A DNA stretch of 64,000 nt from an uncultured Opitutia bacterium (GTDB taxonomy: Bacteria; Verrucomicrobiota; Verrucomicrobiia; Opitutales; Opitutaceae): positions 1 to 64,000 of the forward strand of contig CAILHZ010000019.1 in NCBI GenBank assembly GCA_903834135.1. Direction: 5' to 3'. Every line of letters starts with the position of its first letter. Position 1 is the first letter of the stretch. A program made the translations under genes and the position numbers. Positions 36,982 through 46,403 of the stretch are shown piece by piece. The notes under the pieces are model-generated. The model was given only the letters and a program-made list of their open reading frames with translations. It had not been told where the DNA came from and did not search any database.

Positions 36982-39900
36982 ATGTTAAAATCACAATTCA
37001 CCAAATTACTGATTGCAGTTGCTGCATTCAGTTTCGCGATAACCGCCCCGGTTTTCGGTCAAGGTGTTACCACCTCGTCCATCACGGGTCAAATTACTGA
37101 CAGTAACGGTGCTCCAGTTGCTGGCGCAGTTGTTGTAGTAGTAAATACTGCCACTTCACTTAAGGCTACGACCTTATCACGCTCCAATGGTGCGTTTGAC
37201 GTGTCTGGTTTACAGTCAGGTGGACCTTACACGATCAGCGTAAGTGCAAAAGGAGAATTACAATCAGATTCTAAATCCGAAATCTTTGTTGGTTTGGAGC
37301 ACGCTGAGGTTGTTAATTTCCGTCTTTTTAATGACGTAGTAAAATTAGAAGCATTCAAAGTCAGTGAGAGCAAAGATCTCACATTTGATTCGGGTAAAAT
37401 GGGAACTGGTTCCACATTTAATCGCGATCAAATTTCAGAAATTCCTTCCATCCGTCGCGATGTGCAAGATGTCGCTAATCTTGATACGCGTGTAGGCTTA
37501 ACAATAAACACAAGCACAGGTGAATTTTCACTTTCTGCTCAAGGTCAAAATAGTCGTTTCAATTCATTCTTAATCGATGGTCAGCAAGCCAACGATCCTT
37601 TCGGATTAAATGCTAACGGATTTTCATCGCTTCGCAGTCCTGTGCCATTAGCTGCACTATCCGCTCTTACCATCGAACTTAGTCCATATGACGTTACTCG
37701 CAGTGGTTTCACTGGCGCTTTGATTAATGCTGTTACAAAAAGCGGTACTAATGAATTCCATGGTACAATTAGCTCAATTTATACTGGCAAAAGCCTAAGA
37801 GGCCCAAATCCAGGACAAAGTGCTACAGATCCAAATGCAGGTATTATAGATCCACTACAAGAGCATGCTAACGCATTCACTTTTGGCGGACCGATCATCA
37901 AGAATAAAGTATTCTTCTTCGTTGCATACGATCAGTACAACAAAGTCGCTAATCCTTCATCCCCTGTAACCTTTGTGCCTAGCTCTGCTGACTTGGCATC
38001 GGTTTTAGCAACTGCAACCAAGTACGGAATGCAACCTGGTGCTATCGATGGTATGGCAAAATCGGCTCAAAAGACTTACTTAGCTAAGCTCGATTGGAAT
38101 ATCACTGATGATCAACGTGCATCATTATCTTACCGTCGTACAGCTGGCTTAAGCCCTAACTTCAGTAACGGTTCAACGTATGTTCAGTTAGACAGTAATG
38201 CCTACCAGTCCAATCGTATTAACGATAACTTAAGCTTACTCTTAAACAGTAAATGGTTTGATGGTTTCAGCTCTGAATCTGGTCTTGCGGTAAGTAAGTA
38301 CAATGGTACTGCATCACTCTATGAGCCTCTCGCACCAGCGGTTTATGTTAACGGTGTTAGCGGTACAAACTTGGTTACAGGTGCTACATTAACTAACGGT
38401 CAAATCGACTTAGGTACAAATGCTTCGTACCAGTTCAACGCGCTTTATACAAAAGACTATAATGGTCATTTCTACGCAGATTACTCGATGGGTGATCATA
38501 CCTTTAAAATCGGTGGCGATTTTGATAAAAACATCAACAAAGACAACTTCATCCAATATTACACTGGATTGTACGGATTTGCATCACCTGCAGCTTTCGC
38601 AGCTGGTACACCTAACTACATCCGTTATCAACAACCTGTTGCTGGATACACAATCCCTCAGGCTAATTACTATTACTCGACTACAGATTTTGGACTACTT
38701 GCCCAAGATACATGGAAGCCATCTGCTAGCTTAACGGTTACAGCAGGTATTCGCTTCGATGAAGTAGTATTCCCAACAAAGCCGCTTTATTTGCCAGCGT
38801 TCCAATCAACTTTTGGTATGCCTAACAATACAACGCCTTCAGGTAATACTACCTTAGCGCCTCGCTTAGGCTTCAATTATAAATTACCTAAGTCGCTCAC
38901 AATCTTCCAAACTCAAGTGCGTGGTGGTTTGGGATTATTCCGTGGTACAAATCCAGCAGTTTGGATCGGTAATTCATACGGTACTACAGGTATTCTTAAT
39001 AGCGTGATTTCTGGAGCAAGCAATTCGAGTAACACAAATCCTCCTCTTGCTGCTCCTTATGCACAGTTTAATGCATCTCCTGGATTCGTTCAAACTTTGC
39101 CACCTCCAGCAACACCAACACCTGGCATCGCATTTACAGATCCAAAGTTCCAGCCTCCAACTTCGTGGAAGGGTAATCTTGCCATAGACGTAACAGTACC
39201 TGGCGACATGGTCTTCACAGCTGAAACTAACATGATCAAGGTCCAGAAGGGTTTATTCTATCAAGATATCAACCTAAAGCCTAAAGGCTTTGCTCCAGAC
39301 GGACGTGTTTTATATTCTGGTACAGCGGGGCTTTACTCTAACTTCAGCAATTCGGTCTTAGAATTGACCAATACTGATAAAGGTGGCTCACAGTCCTATA
39401 CACTTCAGTTAGCAAGGCCTATGAAGAATGGCTGGGCATACTCTGTTGGATATACCCATACCCATGCTACAGAAGTTCAACCACTGACATCTTCAGTGGC
39501 ATCTTCGAACTTCACCTCACGCGCTACTTATAATCCTAACGATGCTACTGCTGTTAACTCAGCCTATGCAGTTCCTAATAAGGTAACAGCTATGTTAACT
39601 CGCCAGTTGCACCTCTTCAAAGAGAAGAATTCAGCAACACGTATTACAGCTGTGTACCGTGCTCAGGCTGGTCATCCGTTTAGCTGGGTATTCAGCGGTG
39701 ACGCAAATGGTGACTCAACAAGTGGTAACGACTCATTCTATGTACCAGCAGGTCCAAATGATCCCAAGGTTACATGGAGTACAAATGCAGCTGACCCAAC
39801 TGGTTCAATCCAAGCAACAAACTTCTGGAATTTCGTGAATGGCACAGACTTAAAGAAGTACCAGGGTACCGTAGTTCGTGCTAACAGTTCAAACAATCCA

Positions 39901-40200
39901 ATGCAAAAGACACTTGATCTTCATATTGAGCAGGAAATTCCTGTTGGTTCGAAGTTCAAGGTTGTCGCTTTCGCTGATTGTATCAACTTCGCTAACTTCT
40001 TTAATAGCAATTGGGGTATCATCAACGGTCTTGATTTCGGTACAGGCTACAGCGGTTATAACCGTGCTGTTGCAAGTGCCACAGTTAACACTGCAGGTCA
40101 GTATGTATACACCTTCAACTCGAGCACTCTTTCAACACCAATCGTGTTTACAGACCTCTCTCGTTGGCAGGTACAGGCTGGTGCTCGTATCGAGTTCTAA
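36982..40200 (+). CDS. Oar-like TonB-dependent receptor 2
   Basis: A 1,072-residue paralogue of the receptor just upstream. It has a signal peptide (residues 1-26, ending APVFGQ), a carboxypeptidase-regulatory-like domain (SITGQITDSNGAPVAGAVV ... SGLQSGGPYTISVS), a plug with RFNSFLIDGQQANDPFGL and SPYDVTRSGFTGALINAVTKSGTN, and a barrel ending WQVQAGARIEF with the terminal Phe. The two receptors share domain order and key motifs, so they are a tandem duplication, but the barrels have diverged clearly, which suggests different substrates. It has its own promoter region and terminator. Confidence 0.92.
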   Translation: MLKSQFTKLLIAVAAFSFAITAPVFGQGVTTSSITGQITDSNGAPVAGAVVVVVNTATSLKATTLSRSNGAFDVSGLQSGGPYTISVSAKGELQSDSKSEIFVGLEHAEVVNFRLFNDVVKLEAFKVSESKDLTFDSGKMGTGSTFNRDQISEIPSIRRDVQDVANLDTRVGLTINTSTGEFSLSAQGQNSRFNSFLIDGQQANDPFGLNANGFSSLRSPVPLAALSALTIELSPYDVTRSGFTGALINAVTKSGTNEFHGTISSIYTGKSLRGPNPGQSATDPNAGIIDPLQEHANAFTFGGPIIKNKVFFFVAYDQYNKVANPSSPVTFVPSSADLASVLATATKYGMQPGAIDGMAKSAQKTYLAKLDWNITDDQRASLSYRRTAGLSPNFSNGSTYVQLDSNAYQSNRINDNLSLLLNSKWFDGFSSESGLAVSKYNGTASLYEPLAPAVYVNGVSGTNLVTGATLTNGQIDLGTNASYQFNALYTKDYNGHFYADYSMGDHTFKIGGDFDKNINKDNFIQYYTGLYGFASPAAFAAGTPNYIRYQQPVAGYTIPQANYYYSTTDFGLLAQDTWKPSASLTVTAGIRFDEVVFPTKPLYLPAFQSTFGMPNNTTPSGNTTLAPRLGFNYKLPKSLTIFQTQVRGGLGLFRGTNPAVWIGNSYGTTGILNSVISGASNSSNTNPPLAAPYAQFNASPGFVQTLPPPATPTPGIAFTDPKFQPPTSWKGNLAIDVTVPGDMVFTAETNMIKVQKGLFYQDINLKPKGFAPDGRVLYSGTAGLYSNFSNSVLELTNTDKGGSQSYTLQLARPMKNGWAYSVGYTHTHATEVQPLTSSVASSNFTSRATYNPNDATAVNSAYAVPNKVTAMLTRQLHLFKEKNSATRITAVYRAQAGHPFSWVFSGDANGDSTSGNDSFYVPAGPNDPKVTWSTNAADPTGSIQATNFWNFVNGTDLKKYQGTVVRANSSNNPMQKTLDLHIEQEIPVGSKFKVVAFADCINFANFFNSNWGIINGLDFGTGYSGYNRAVASATVNTAGQYVYTFNSSTLSTPIVFTDLSRWQVQAGARIEF

Positions 40201-40227
40201 GCTAGACCTAGTCTAAAATTTTACCAA

Positions 40228-40262
40228 GGGCGCCTGCGTCAAAATGCAGGTGCCCTTTTTTG
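40228..40262 (+). terminator. Rho-independent terminator
   Basis: A ten-pair stem GGGCGCCTGC/GCAGGTGCCC (one G-U) with an eight-base loop, followed by a T-run, 27 bases after the second Oar-like receptor. Confidence 0.92.
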
Positions 40263-40574
40263 TGTCCTGTTGCTATGCGAGTAACTGATTTAGGGACTTT
40301 TTGAGCGATTTTTTTGGCTAAGAGTACGACTAAAAAAGTCCATCTTTTTTAGTAAATTTTTGAGTAATAAAAAAAGTTACAAAAATAATCACAAACGAGT
40401 TGACGAATCATTCCTTAGGTTCAATTAGTTGTGGCCGTACCAAAACAGAACCACTTCCTGTTGTGGTTAATATCTTCTTAAAAAGTTTCCAATAAGTTTA
40501 GTTCGCATCGTCCTTTCATACGCTTCAGACACTACTTTCACAGCCAATTTTAGCCTCTTTTTCTCACTTTATTC
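40263..40574 (+). promoter_or_regulatory. Upstream region of the ribonucleotide reductase genes
   Basis: This AT-rich leader has no gene. It contains an inverted repeat AACCAC/GTGGTT with an eight-base centre (40449-40468), about 107 bases before the nrdB start. A TTGACG element (about 40400) could be a -35 box. The repeat does not match the NrdR-box consensus, so a link to NrdR is not claimed. Confidence 0.4.
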
Positions 40575-41660
40575 ATGCAAAAGTCATTCATAGTAGGGTC
40601 CAAAACCTTTATACTCGACGAAGCCAAGGCAGAAGCCGCTTTTGCAGCAAAAAAAGTAATTAATGGTCGTCAGACGATGACTTTCAACCTGCTGCCTTTG
40701 AAGTATCAGTGGGCGTATGATTTGTACCGCACCATGAAGGCAAATCATTGGGAACCAGAAGATATTCCAATGGGTAAAGATATCGAGCAGTGGCGCGATG
40801 AGAAAGTGCTCTCCGATGTTGAGCGTTGGATCATACGTATGGGTATTGGTTACTTCTCCGCTGCTGAAGGAATTGTTGGTGATAATATTCAGCACGTGGT
40901 TCGCGAGTTAGTAACAGCACCTGAACTCAAACTTGTTTTAGGACGTCACGCGCATGAAGAAAATATTCATGCCGATTCACTACTTTACATGATTTCATCG
41001 CTGGGAATTAATCCGCACGAATGTGAAGCGATGTTTGAAGATGTGCCTACGATTGTTCGTAAGAATGAATTCGTGACCAAGGTGTCCCATTCTTTGCGCC
41101 GCGATTTAGATTTAACCAAAGTTGAAAATAAGCAGCTCTTAGCGAAAAATATTTTTGTATTTGGTCAGTGTATGGAAGGAACCCAGTTCTACGGACTGTT
41201 TGGTATGATCCTATCGCTTTATCGACAAAATAAATTTCCAGGCATAGGTCAGATGTTCCGCTACACATTGCGTGACGAATCTAATCACATTGAAGTGTTT
41301 CGTAATTTGTTCATGGATCTTATCCAAGAAAATCCAGAAATTTGGACTAACGAATTCAAAGAAGAGCTTCGTGGTTTAATGAAGGAAGCAGTCACTTTGG
41401 AAAAAGAATTTATTCGTGACTGTCTGCCCGTAAATGCTGTGGGCTTACTTCTGGAAGACTTTTTAAGTTATATCGATTTCATCGCTGATCGTAGACTTGA
41501 GGGTACAGGCCTTCCTCTTCTTTCACCTGGTGCAAAAAACCCTCTCCCTTGGCTTGCAGAGATGATGGATATCAAAAAAGAACAAAACTTTTTTGAAGGC
41601 CGCGTCACTGAATACCAAAAAGCTTCAGCTCTAAACAACGTATCCGACGACGACCTTTAA
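40575..41660 (+). CDS. nrdB: Ribonucleotide reductase small subunit, class Ic (Mn/Fe type)
   Basis: A 361-residue R2 protein that provides the oxidising cofactor for deoxynucleotide synthesis. The six metal ligands are visible as Glu98 (FSAAEGIVG), Glu129 and His132 (EENIH), Glu201, Glu235 and His238 (RDESNH). The first ligand is Glu, where Tyr-radical class Ia enzymes have Asp. Four residues after His132, where Tyr is required in class Ia, there is Leu136 (HADSLLY). Both features, and the overall pattern (RRLEGTGLP, NFFEGRVTEYQ), match the Chlamydia class Ic R2 with a Mn(IV)/Fe(III) cofactor and no tyrosyl radical. In Chlamydia the position is Phe. nrdA follows after 138 bases. Confidence 0.95.
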   Translation: MQKSFIVGSKTFILDEAKAEAAFAAKKVINGRQTMTFNLLPLKYQWAYDLYRTMKANHWEPEDIPMGKDIEQWRDEKVLSDVERWIIRMGIGYFSAAEGIVGDNIQHVVRELVTAPELKLVLGRHAHEENIHADSLLYMISSLGINPHECEAMFEDVPTIVRKNEFVTKVSHSLRRDLDLTKVENKQLLAKNIFVFGQCMEGTQFYGLFGMILSLYRQNKFPGIGQMFRYTLRDESNHIEVFRNLFMDLIQENPEIWTNEFKEELRGLMKEAVTLEKEFIRDCLPVNAVGLLLEDFLSYIDFIADRRLEGTGLPLLSPGAKNPLPWLAEMMDIKKEQNFFEGRVTEYQKASALNNVSDDDL

Positions 41661-41798
41661 ATTTTGCTCTTAAGTGTAGAGGTTACCCCCTTTGACCTCT
41701 CGCTGTTCCCCATATCATTCCTCAGTTTTTTCCAGCCACTTACTTCTTTACTGAAGCGGTGTCTGGGTATCTTTTTTTAATTTATATCCTATCTTCTT

Positions 41799-44700
41799 TT
41801 GTCCATGAGTACACCTTCAGTCGCTAATGATCTCGCGCTTAAGCGCACCGTTCAGGCCCCAGTTGAGCACAAGCCAAATTTTGCGTGGCATGAATGTCTT
41901 GTTGGGCAAGATATCACTGTACCACCGACTGTTCTTATTTGTCCGCATGGTGAAGAGCGTTTTGCCCTTGCTGAGGTAGCAGATACCTTAGGTAAGGCAC
42001 TCACTAATGTTGCTATCTCTCGTGGAGATAAAGAGATATACACAAAAGAAAATCGTGACTGGGTGTTATCAATCTGCACGGAGCTAAATAACACGTTAAC
42101 CGTTATGGCTCGTGAGGAGAATCCACTGAAGCTGCAGCTTAATGCGCTTTATGAGTTAATCGAGAAGACCCTGGTTGATAACAACGCTTACTTTGTTGCG
42201 AAGAGTCTCTTACTTAACCGTGCTCGTAAGCTTGCTCTCTCGTTTGATCGTGAAAGTGCTGCACAGTCAGGAGTTCGCGTAATACGCCGCAATAACCAAG
42301 TAGTTCCTTGGAATGAACAGAAGGTTGAAATCGCGATTCGTAAGACTTTCCTTTCGATGCAGCGCGACTCTGCTCCTGCGGTTATGATTACTAAGGCGAT
42401 CATCGATCGCATTAGTATTTCAAAGCAGGCTTTTGTACATATCGAAGAAATCCAAGATATGGTGCAAGAGGAGCTTATGAAGTCTGGTCACTACAAGGTG
42501 GCTGAAGCCTATATTTTATATCGTTCTGAGCGTGCTGTATCTCGTGATCGTTCTAAAGAGCAGGAACCTGAGCAACTTGCTCAAGTTCCTGAACCAGCAC
42601 AATCGACCATGGTGGTTGTTAAAAAACCAAATGGAGAGAATGTGTTCTGGGACGGAGCCGATCTTCGCCGCAGAATTGAATTTGCTCGTATCGGTTTAGA
42701 TCTCTGTCTTTCGAATGAGCAAATTGAGCAAGAATTACGTCGTGCGATTTACGATCAGATCACGCAAAAAGATCTTGATGCAACGATCACGCTGAATTCA
42801 AAGACGCTAATCGAAAAAGACGCTGATTTTGCGAAGTTCGCAGGTCGTATCCAATTAACCTATCTTTATGAAGAAGTCTTAGGTTGGGATATTATGGTGG
42901 ATGGTATCGGTAAATTAAAAGAATTCCATCAACGAGCTTTTCGTAAGTACTTAGAGCACGGTGTTGCCATTAAGCGCTTAAATCCAAAGTTGCTCGACTA
43001 CGATACAACGAAATTAGCAGCAGCCTTAGATCCTTCCTCAGATCTTGATTTTGATTTCTTAGGTATTCAGACTCTTTACGATCGTTACTTAATTGTTGAT
43101 AAAACAGTTAAGCCAGCACGTCGTATGGAAACGCCTCAGTTCTTCTGGATGCGTGTTGCAATGGGCCTTTTCATCGCAGAAACCAGTGAACGCGAAGCTA
43201 AGACTTCTGCCTTATATTCACTTTATAAGACTCGTAGATTTTGTTCATCAACTCCTACCTTATTTAATTCCGGTACACTGCATTCCCAGCTTTCTAGCTG
43301 CTACTTATACTACGTTGAGGATACGATCGAAGGTATCTTCCAACGCGGTATTGCCGAAAACGCATACTTGGCTAAGTGGGCGGGTGGGCTAGGTGGATCA
43401 TGGTCTGCTGTCCGTGGTACTGGGGCATACATTGGTGGTACCAATGGTGAATCCCAAGGCGTTATTCCTTTCCTTAAATTGCACAACGATCAACTCGTTG
43501 CTGTAAATCAAGGCGGTAAGCGTAAAGGTTCAGGCTGTGCTTACTTAGAGACGTGGCACAATGACGTATTTGAATTCCTCGAGCTGCGTAAGAATACCGG
43601 TGACGATCGTCGCCGTACGCATGATATGAACACAGCGCATTGGATTCCTGACTTGTTCATGAAGAGAGTTGAACTACGTCAGTCATGGACACTCTTCCGC
43701 TCTAATCAAGTCAAGGATCTCCACGATCTTTACGGAAAGAAGTTTGAGGAGCGCTATTCTCACTACGAGAAGCTTGCTGATGAAGGTAAGATCTATGGCC
43801 AAAAAGTAGAGGCTATTGAACTTTGGAAAAAGATGCTCTCGATGATTTTCGAGACAGGCCATCCTTGGATTACATTCAAAGATCCTTGCAATATTCGCTC
43901 ACCTCAAGATCACGTGGGTGTTGTTCACTCATCAAATCTTTGCACTGAGATTACCTTGAATACTTCAGCTGATGAAACAGCTGTATGTAATTTAGGATCC
44001 GTAATCTTAGAGACACATTTACTTCCTGGTGGAGCGATCGACCATAAGAAGTTGCGTGAAACGATTCGCACAGCAGTGCGTGCTCTAGATAACGTTATTG
44101 ATATCAACTTCTATCCTACAGAAGCTGCGAAGCGCTCAAACACAAAGCACCGTCCTATCGGTATGGGTGTTATGGGGCTTGCTAACTGTCTTTACATTAA
44201 AGGAGTGCCTTTTGCTTCGAATGAAGCCTTGGACTTTAATGATGAACTGATGGAATGTGTCGCGTATTACGCCTATGAAGCGAGTTCCGATCTAGCTGCT
44301 GAGCGTGGCACGTATTCCTCCTACAAGGGTTCTAAGTGGGACCGCGGTATCTTACCTCCTGATTCAGTTGATTTACTGGAGCAGGAACGTGGACTTCCTA
44401 TTCAAGTACCTCGTACGGCTCGTATGGATTGGAGTGTTCTTCGTGCTAAGATTGCTGCACAGGGTATGCGCAATAGTAATGTCCTTGCGATTGCTCCTAC
44501 AGCGACAATTTCAAACATTACCAATACCTCTCCTTGTATCGAGCCTACCTATAAAAACTTATTCGTTAAATCGAATCTCTCAGGTGAGTTCATTATCTTG
44601 AATCCTTACTTAGTTAAGGATTTGAAGGCACGTGGTCTATGGAATCAAAACATGATTGATAGTCTTAAGTATTTCGACGGAGAACTTAAGGATATCGATA

Positions 44701-45110
44701 CAATCCCAGAAGATCTTAAAGCTAAGTACCTCACAGCCTTCGATATTGATCCTAAGTGGATTGTGGATGCCGCTGCTCGTCGCCAAAAATGGATCGATCA
44801 GTCCCAGTCGGTAAATCTCTGGATTAAGACTCCGGATTTAAAGGTACTCTCACACATGTATCGTCATGCATGGCATGCTGGGCTTAAGACGACTTATTAT
44901 CTGCGTAGTCTTGGTGCTTCCAATATTGAGAAGGCAACGGTATCTGTTAAGAAAGATATGCGTGGTATGGTGAAGGATTCAGCCGATGCACAGGCCGTTG
45001 TAGATGCAGCCGATGCAGCATCAGCTAAAAAAGTATTCACAGCAGAAGAAAAATTAGCCTGCAGTATCGAAGCAATGCGCAATGGTGAAGCATGTGAGGC
45101 GTGTCAGTAA
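41799..45110 (+). CDS. nrdA: Ribonucleotide reductase large subunit with multiple ATP-cones
   Basis: A 1,103-residue catalytic subunit, longer than the roughly 760 of E. coli NrdA because of an N-terminal extension. Residues about 46-150, 157-250 and 270-360 look like three successive ATP-cone domains (for example IRRNNQVVPWNEQKVEIAIRKTF and VKKPNGENVFWDGADLRRRIEF), which set activity by ATP/dATP. The catalytic core shows NSGTLHSQLSSCYLYYV, NLCTEITLN and ETAVCNLGSV. The C-terminal redox pair is Cys1099/Cys1102 (GEACEACQ). Chlamydial NrdA has a similar N-terminal extension. It is cotranscribed with nrdB in all likelihood and followed by a terminator. Confidence 0.96.
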   Translation: MSMSTPSVANDLALKRTVQAPVEHKPNFAWHECLVGQDITVPPTVLICPHGEERFALAEVADTLGKALTNVAISRGDKEIYTKENRDWVLSICTELNNTLTVMAREENPLKLQLNALYELIEKTLVDNNAYFVAKSLLLNRARKLALSFDRESAAQSGVRVIRRNNQVVPWNEQKVEIAIRKTFLSMQRDSAPAVMITKAIIDRISISKQAFVHIEEIQDMVQEELMKSGHYKVAEAYILYRSERAVSRDRSKEQEPEQLAQVPEPAQSTMVVVKKPNGENVFWDGADLRRRIEFARIGLDLCLSNEQIEQELRRAIYDQITQKDLDATITLNSKTLIEKDADFAKFAGRIQLTYLYEEVLGWDIMVDGIGKLKEFHQRAFRKYLEHGVAIKRLNPKLLDYDTTKLAAALDPSSDLDFDFLGIQTLYDRYLIVDKTVKPARRMETPQFFWMRVAMGLFIAETSEREAKTSALYSLYKTRRFCSSTPTLFNSGTLHSQLSSCYLYYVEDTIEGIFQRGIAENAYLAKWAGGLGGSWSAVRGTGAYIGGTNGESQGVIPFLKLHNDQLVAVNQGGKRKGSGCAYLETWHNDVFEFLELRKNTGDDRRRTHDMNTAHWIPDLFMKRVELRQSWTLFRSNQVKDLHDLYGKKFEERYSHYEKLADEGKIYGQKVEAIELWKKMLSMIFETGHPWITFKDPCNIRSPQDHVGVVHSSNLCTEITLNTSADETAVCNLGSVILETHLLPGGAIDHKKLRETIRTAVRALDNVIDINFYPTEAAKRSNTKHRPIGMGVMGLANCLYIKGVPFASNEALDFNDELMECVAYYAYEASSDLAAERGTYSSYKGSKWDRGILPPDSVDLLEQERGLPIQVPRTARMDWSVLRAKIAAQGMRNSNVLAIAPTATISNITNTSPCIEPTYKNLFVKSNLSGEFIILNPYLVKDLKARGLWNQNMIDSLKYFDGELKDIDTIPEDLKAKYLTAFDIDPKWIVDAAARRQKWIDQSQSVNLWIKTPDLKVLSHMYRHAWHAGLKTTYYLRSLGASNIEKATVSVKKDMRGMVKDSADAQAVVDAADAASAKKVFTAEEKLACSIEAMRNGEACEACQ

Positions 45111-45134
45111 GCCTTACTACTTAAGTCATTTTAC

Positions 45135-45169
45135 AAAGCCCGCTCTTCAAACGAACGGGCTTTTTTATT
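45135..45169 (+). terminator. Rho-independent terminator after nrdA
   Basis: AAAGCCCG (45135-45142) and CGGGCTTT (45156-45163) form an eight-pair stem, followed by a T-run. Confidence 0.92.
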
Positions 45170-45196
45170 TTTAAACCTCACGAAAATATAAACACT

Positions 45197-45940
45197 ATGC
45201 GCTTAGCTATTATCGTCTGTCTTGCCTGTTGTATAGGCTTCCTAAATCTTAACTCTTCGGCAGAAAATTCAGCTGCAAAACCCGTCCCTTTAGATGAAGG
45301 CTGGCTACAGCAACATGAACATTTCAACACCTTAGCTAAAGCAGGAGATATTGATATTCTTTTTTTAGGAGACTCTTTGGTGACAAGCTGGATGGGTGAT
45401 GGTGTTGGCTTAAAGGCTCGGGGTAAGGCCGTTTGGGACAAAGAATATGCAACTAAGCATGCAGCCTTATTTGGAATCTCAGGAGATAGGACACAGCATT
45501 TACTTTGGAGGATAAGTCATGGAGAACTAGACGGTTTACATCCTAGAGTAGTTATACTGGTGATAGGTGTAAATAATACAGGTTATGAGCCGAAGGCTAA
45601 AGTACTGCGCAATACAACAGATGAGGTCATTGAGGCTATGCAGATAACGATTGCTGAAGTCCGAAATCGCTTACCGGATTCTACTTTGTTTGTGATGGGA
45701 CTATTTCCTAAAGGAGGTCGTGAAAATCCAGCACGCGCACAAATTACTGCGGTAAATAAAGCACTTAAGCTAATCGCAGATAACCATAAATTGATATTTT
45801 TAGATATTGGAAATTTGTATGTGACAAAACAAGGAGATATAATTCATGAATTAATGCCTGATTCTTCTCATTCGAGTGCTCAAGGGTACCAGATTTGGGC
45901 AGACGCACTGCGTGGACCTTTAAACCAAATTCTGCAATAA
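45197..45940 (+). CDS. Exported SGNH/GDSL hydrolase (PAF-acetylhydrolase-like)
   Basis: A 247-residue protein with a signal peptide (residues 1-22, ending LNSSAE). The GDSL block is ILFLGDSLVTSWMGDG, the Gly/Asn blocks are FGISGDRTQHLLWR and VILVIGVNNTG, and the C-terminal D-x-x-H is PDSSHSSAQGY. The arrangement matches the platelet-activating-factor acetylhydrolase-like SGNH esterases often found with carbohydrate-active genes in Verrucomicrobia and Planctomycetes. It probably removes an acyl group from a glycan or lipid in the periplasm. It is a single gene. Confidence 0.9.
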   Translation: MRLAIIVCLACCIGFLNLNSSAENSAAKPVPLDEGWLQQHEHFNTLAKAGDIDILFLGDSLVTSWMGDGVGLKARGKAVWDKEYATKHAALFGISGDRTQHLLWRISHGELDGLHPRVVILVIGVNNTGYEPKAKVLRNTTDEVIEAMQITIAEVRNRLPDSTLFVMGLFPKGGRENPARAQITAVNKALKLIADNHKLIFLDIGNLYVTKQGDIIHELMPDSSHSSAQGYQIWADALRGPLNQILQ

Positions 45941-45941
45941 A

Positions 45942-46130
45942 TCAGAGTCCTTTAGGAGAGGTTTTCGTCAGGTTTAAAATATCTGAATAAGGATTAAAGA
46001 TAAGAAAATCATGCATCAGTTCGTGATGGTAGTCTTGCTTTTTATAGAGCTGCGTTTCTCCAAGAATTGCAGCACGTATGATTAGATCCTGCCGTGTTAG
46101 CAGAGGGCGGTAGTCATTTTTAGTTTTCAT
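45942..46130 (-). CDS. Possible small hypothetical protein
   Basis: A 62-codon frame starting MKTKNDYRPLLTRQDLI, with no recognised family. It is charged and soluble, with a central ETQLYKKQDYHHELMHDFL. Support is limited to its length, normal-looking composition and lack of another gene here; the longer frame from 46181 would start in the terminator. It converges with the hydrolase gene, one base between the stops. It could be spurious. Confidence 0.35.
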   Translation of the reverse strand: MKTKNDYRPLLTRQDLIIRAAILGETQLYKKQDYHHELMHDFLIFNPYSDILNLTKTSPKGL

Positions 46131-46179
46131 ATAGATTATGGGTTTTTGCCCATCTGCTATGACTTGCCGGTTAGGGGCC

Positions 46180-46217
46180 AAAAAAAAGCCCCCTCCGGTA
46201 AGGCACCGGAGAGGGCT
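46180..46217 (-). terminator. Strong Rho-independent terminator on the minus strand
   Basis: AGCCCCCTCCGGT (46187-46199) pairs with ACCGGAGAGGGCT (46205-46217), 12 of 13 positions, with a five-base loop. On the minus strand it is followed by eight T. It ends the short transcript proposed at 46232-46333. Confidence 0.88.
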
Positions 46218-46231
46218 GATTTAAAAAGTAA

Positions 46232-46333
46232 TCAGAACCTTCTCGGTGCGTGTCTTGAGACGACCACAACAGATGCCACCACGGATACAATTGATCCGGA
46301 GGTAGCGAAGGCTGATGTGACTAAGAGGTTCAT
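46232..46333 (-). CDS. Candidate 33-residue small membrane protein or small RNA
   Basis: Between a possible promoter (46346-46373) and a strong terminator (46180-46217) lies a 34-codon frame, too short for most gene finders: it starts MNLLVTSAFATSGSIVSVVA, continues with a Val-rich run and ends RHAPRRF. The hydrophobic core followed by a basic tail would suit a single-pass membrane peptide. There is no Shine-Dalgarno sequence and the leader would be only about six bases. The transcript of about 160 bases may therefore be an RNA gene instead. Confidence 0.4.
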   Translation of the reverse strand: MNLLVTSAFATSGSIVSVVASVVVVSRHAPRRF

Positions 46334-46345
46334 GTAAGCTTTCTA

Positions 46346-46373
46346 CAGATACTCTTAACAGTTAGACTGTCAA
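46346..46373 (-). promoter_or_regulatory. Putative sigma-70-like promoter
   Basis: On the minus strand TTGACA (46373-46368), a 16-base spacer and TATCTG (46351-46346). A perfect -35 with a moderate -10 sits just ahead of the small frame at 46333. Confidence 0.5.
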
Positions 46374-46403
46374 GTGTTCTTGTTTTACAGAATTTTGTGC
46401 CAC

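Noticed and set aside
40449-40468. The AACCAC/GTGGTT repeat as an NrdR box
   Set aside because: It does not match the NrdR consensus and no second box is visible.
40575-41660. NrdB as an R2-like ligand-binding oxidase (R2lox)
   Set aside because: It is adjacent to a full nrdA, has the R2 C-terminal region and aligns with chlamydial R2 over its whole length.
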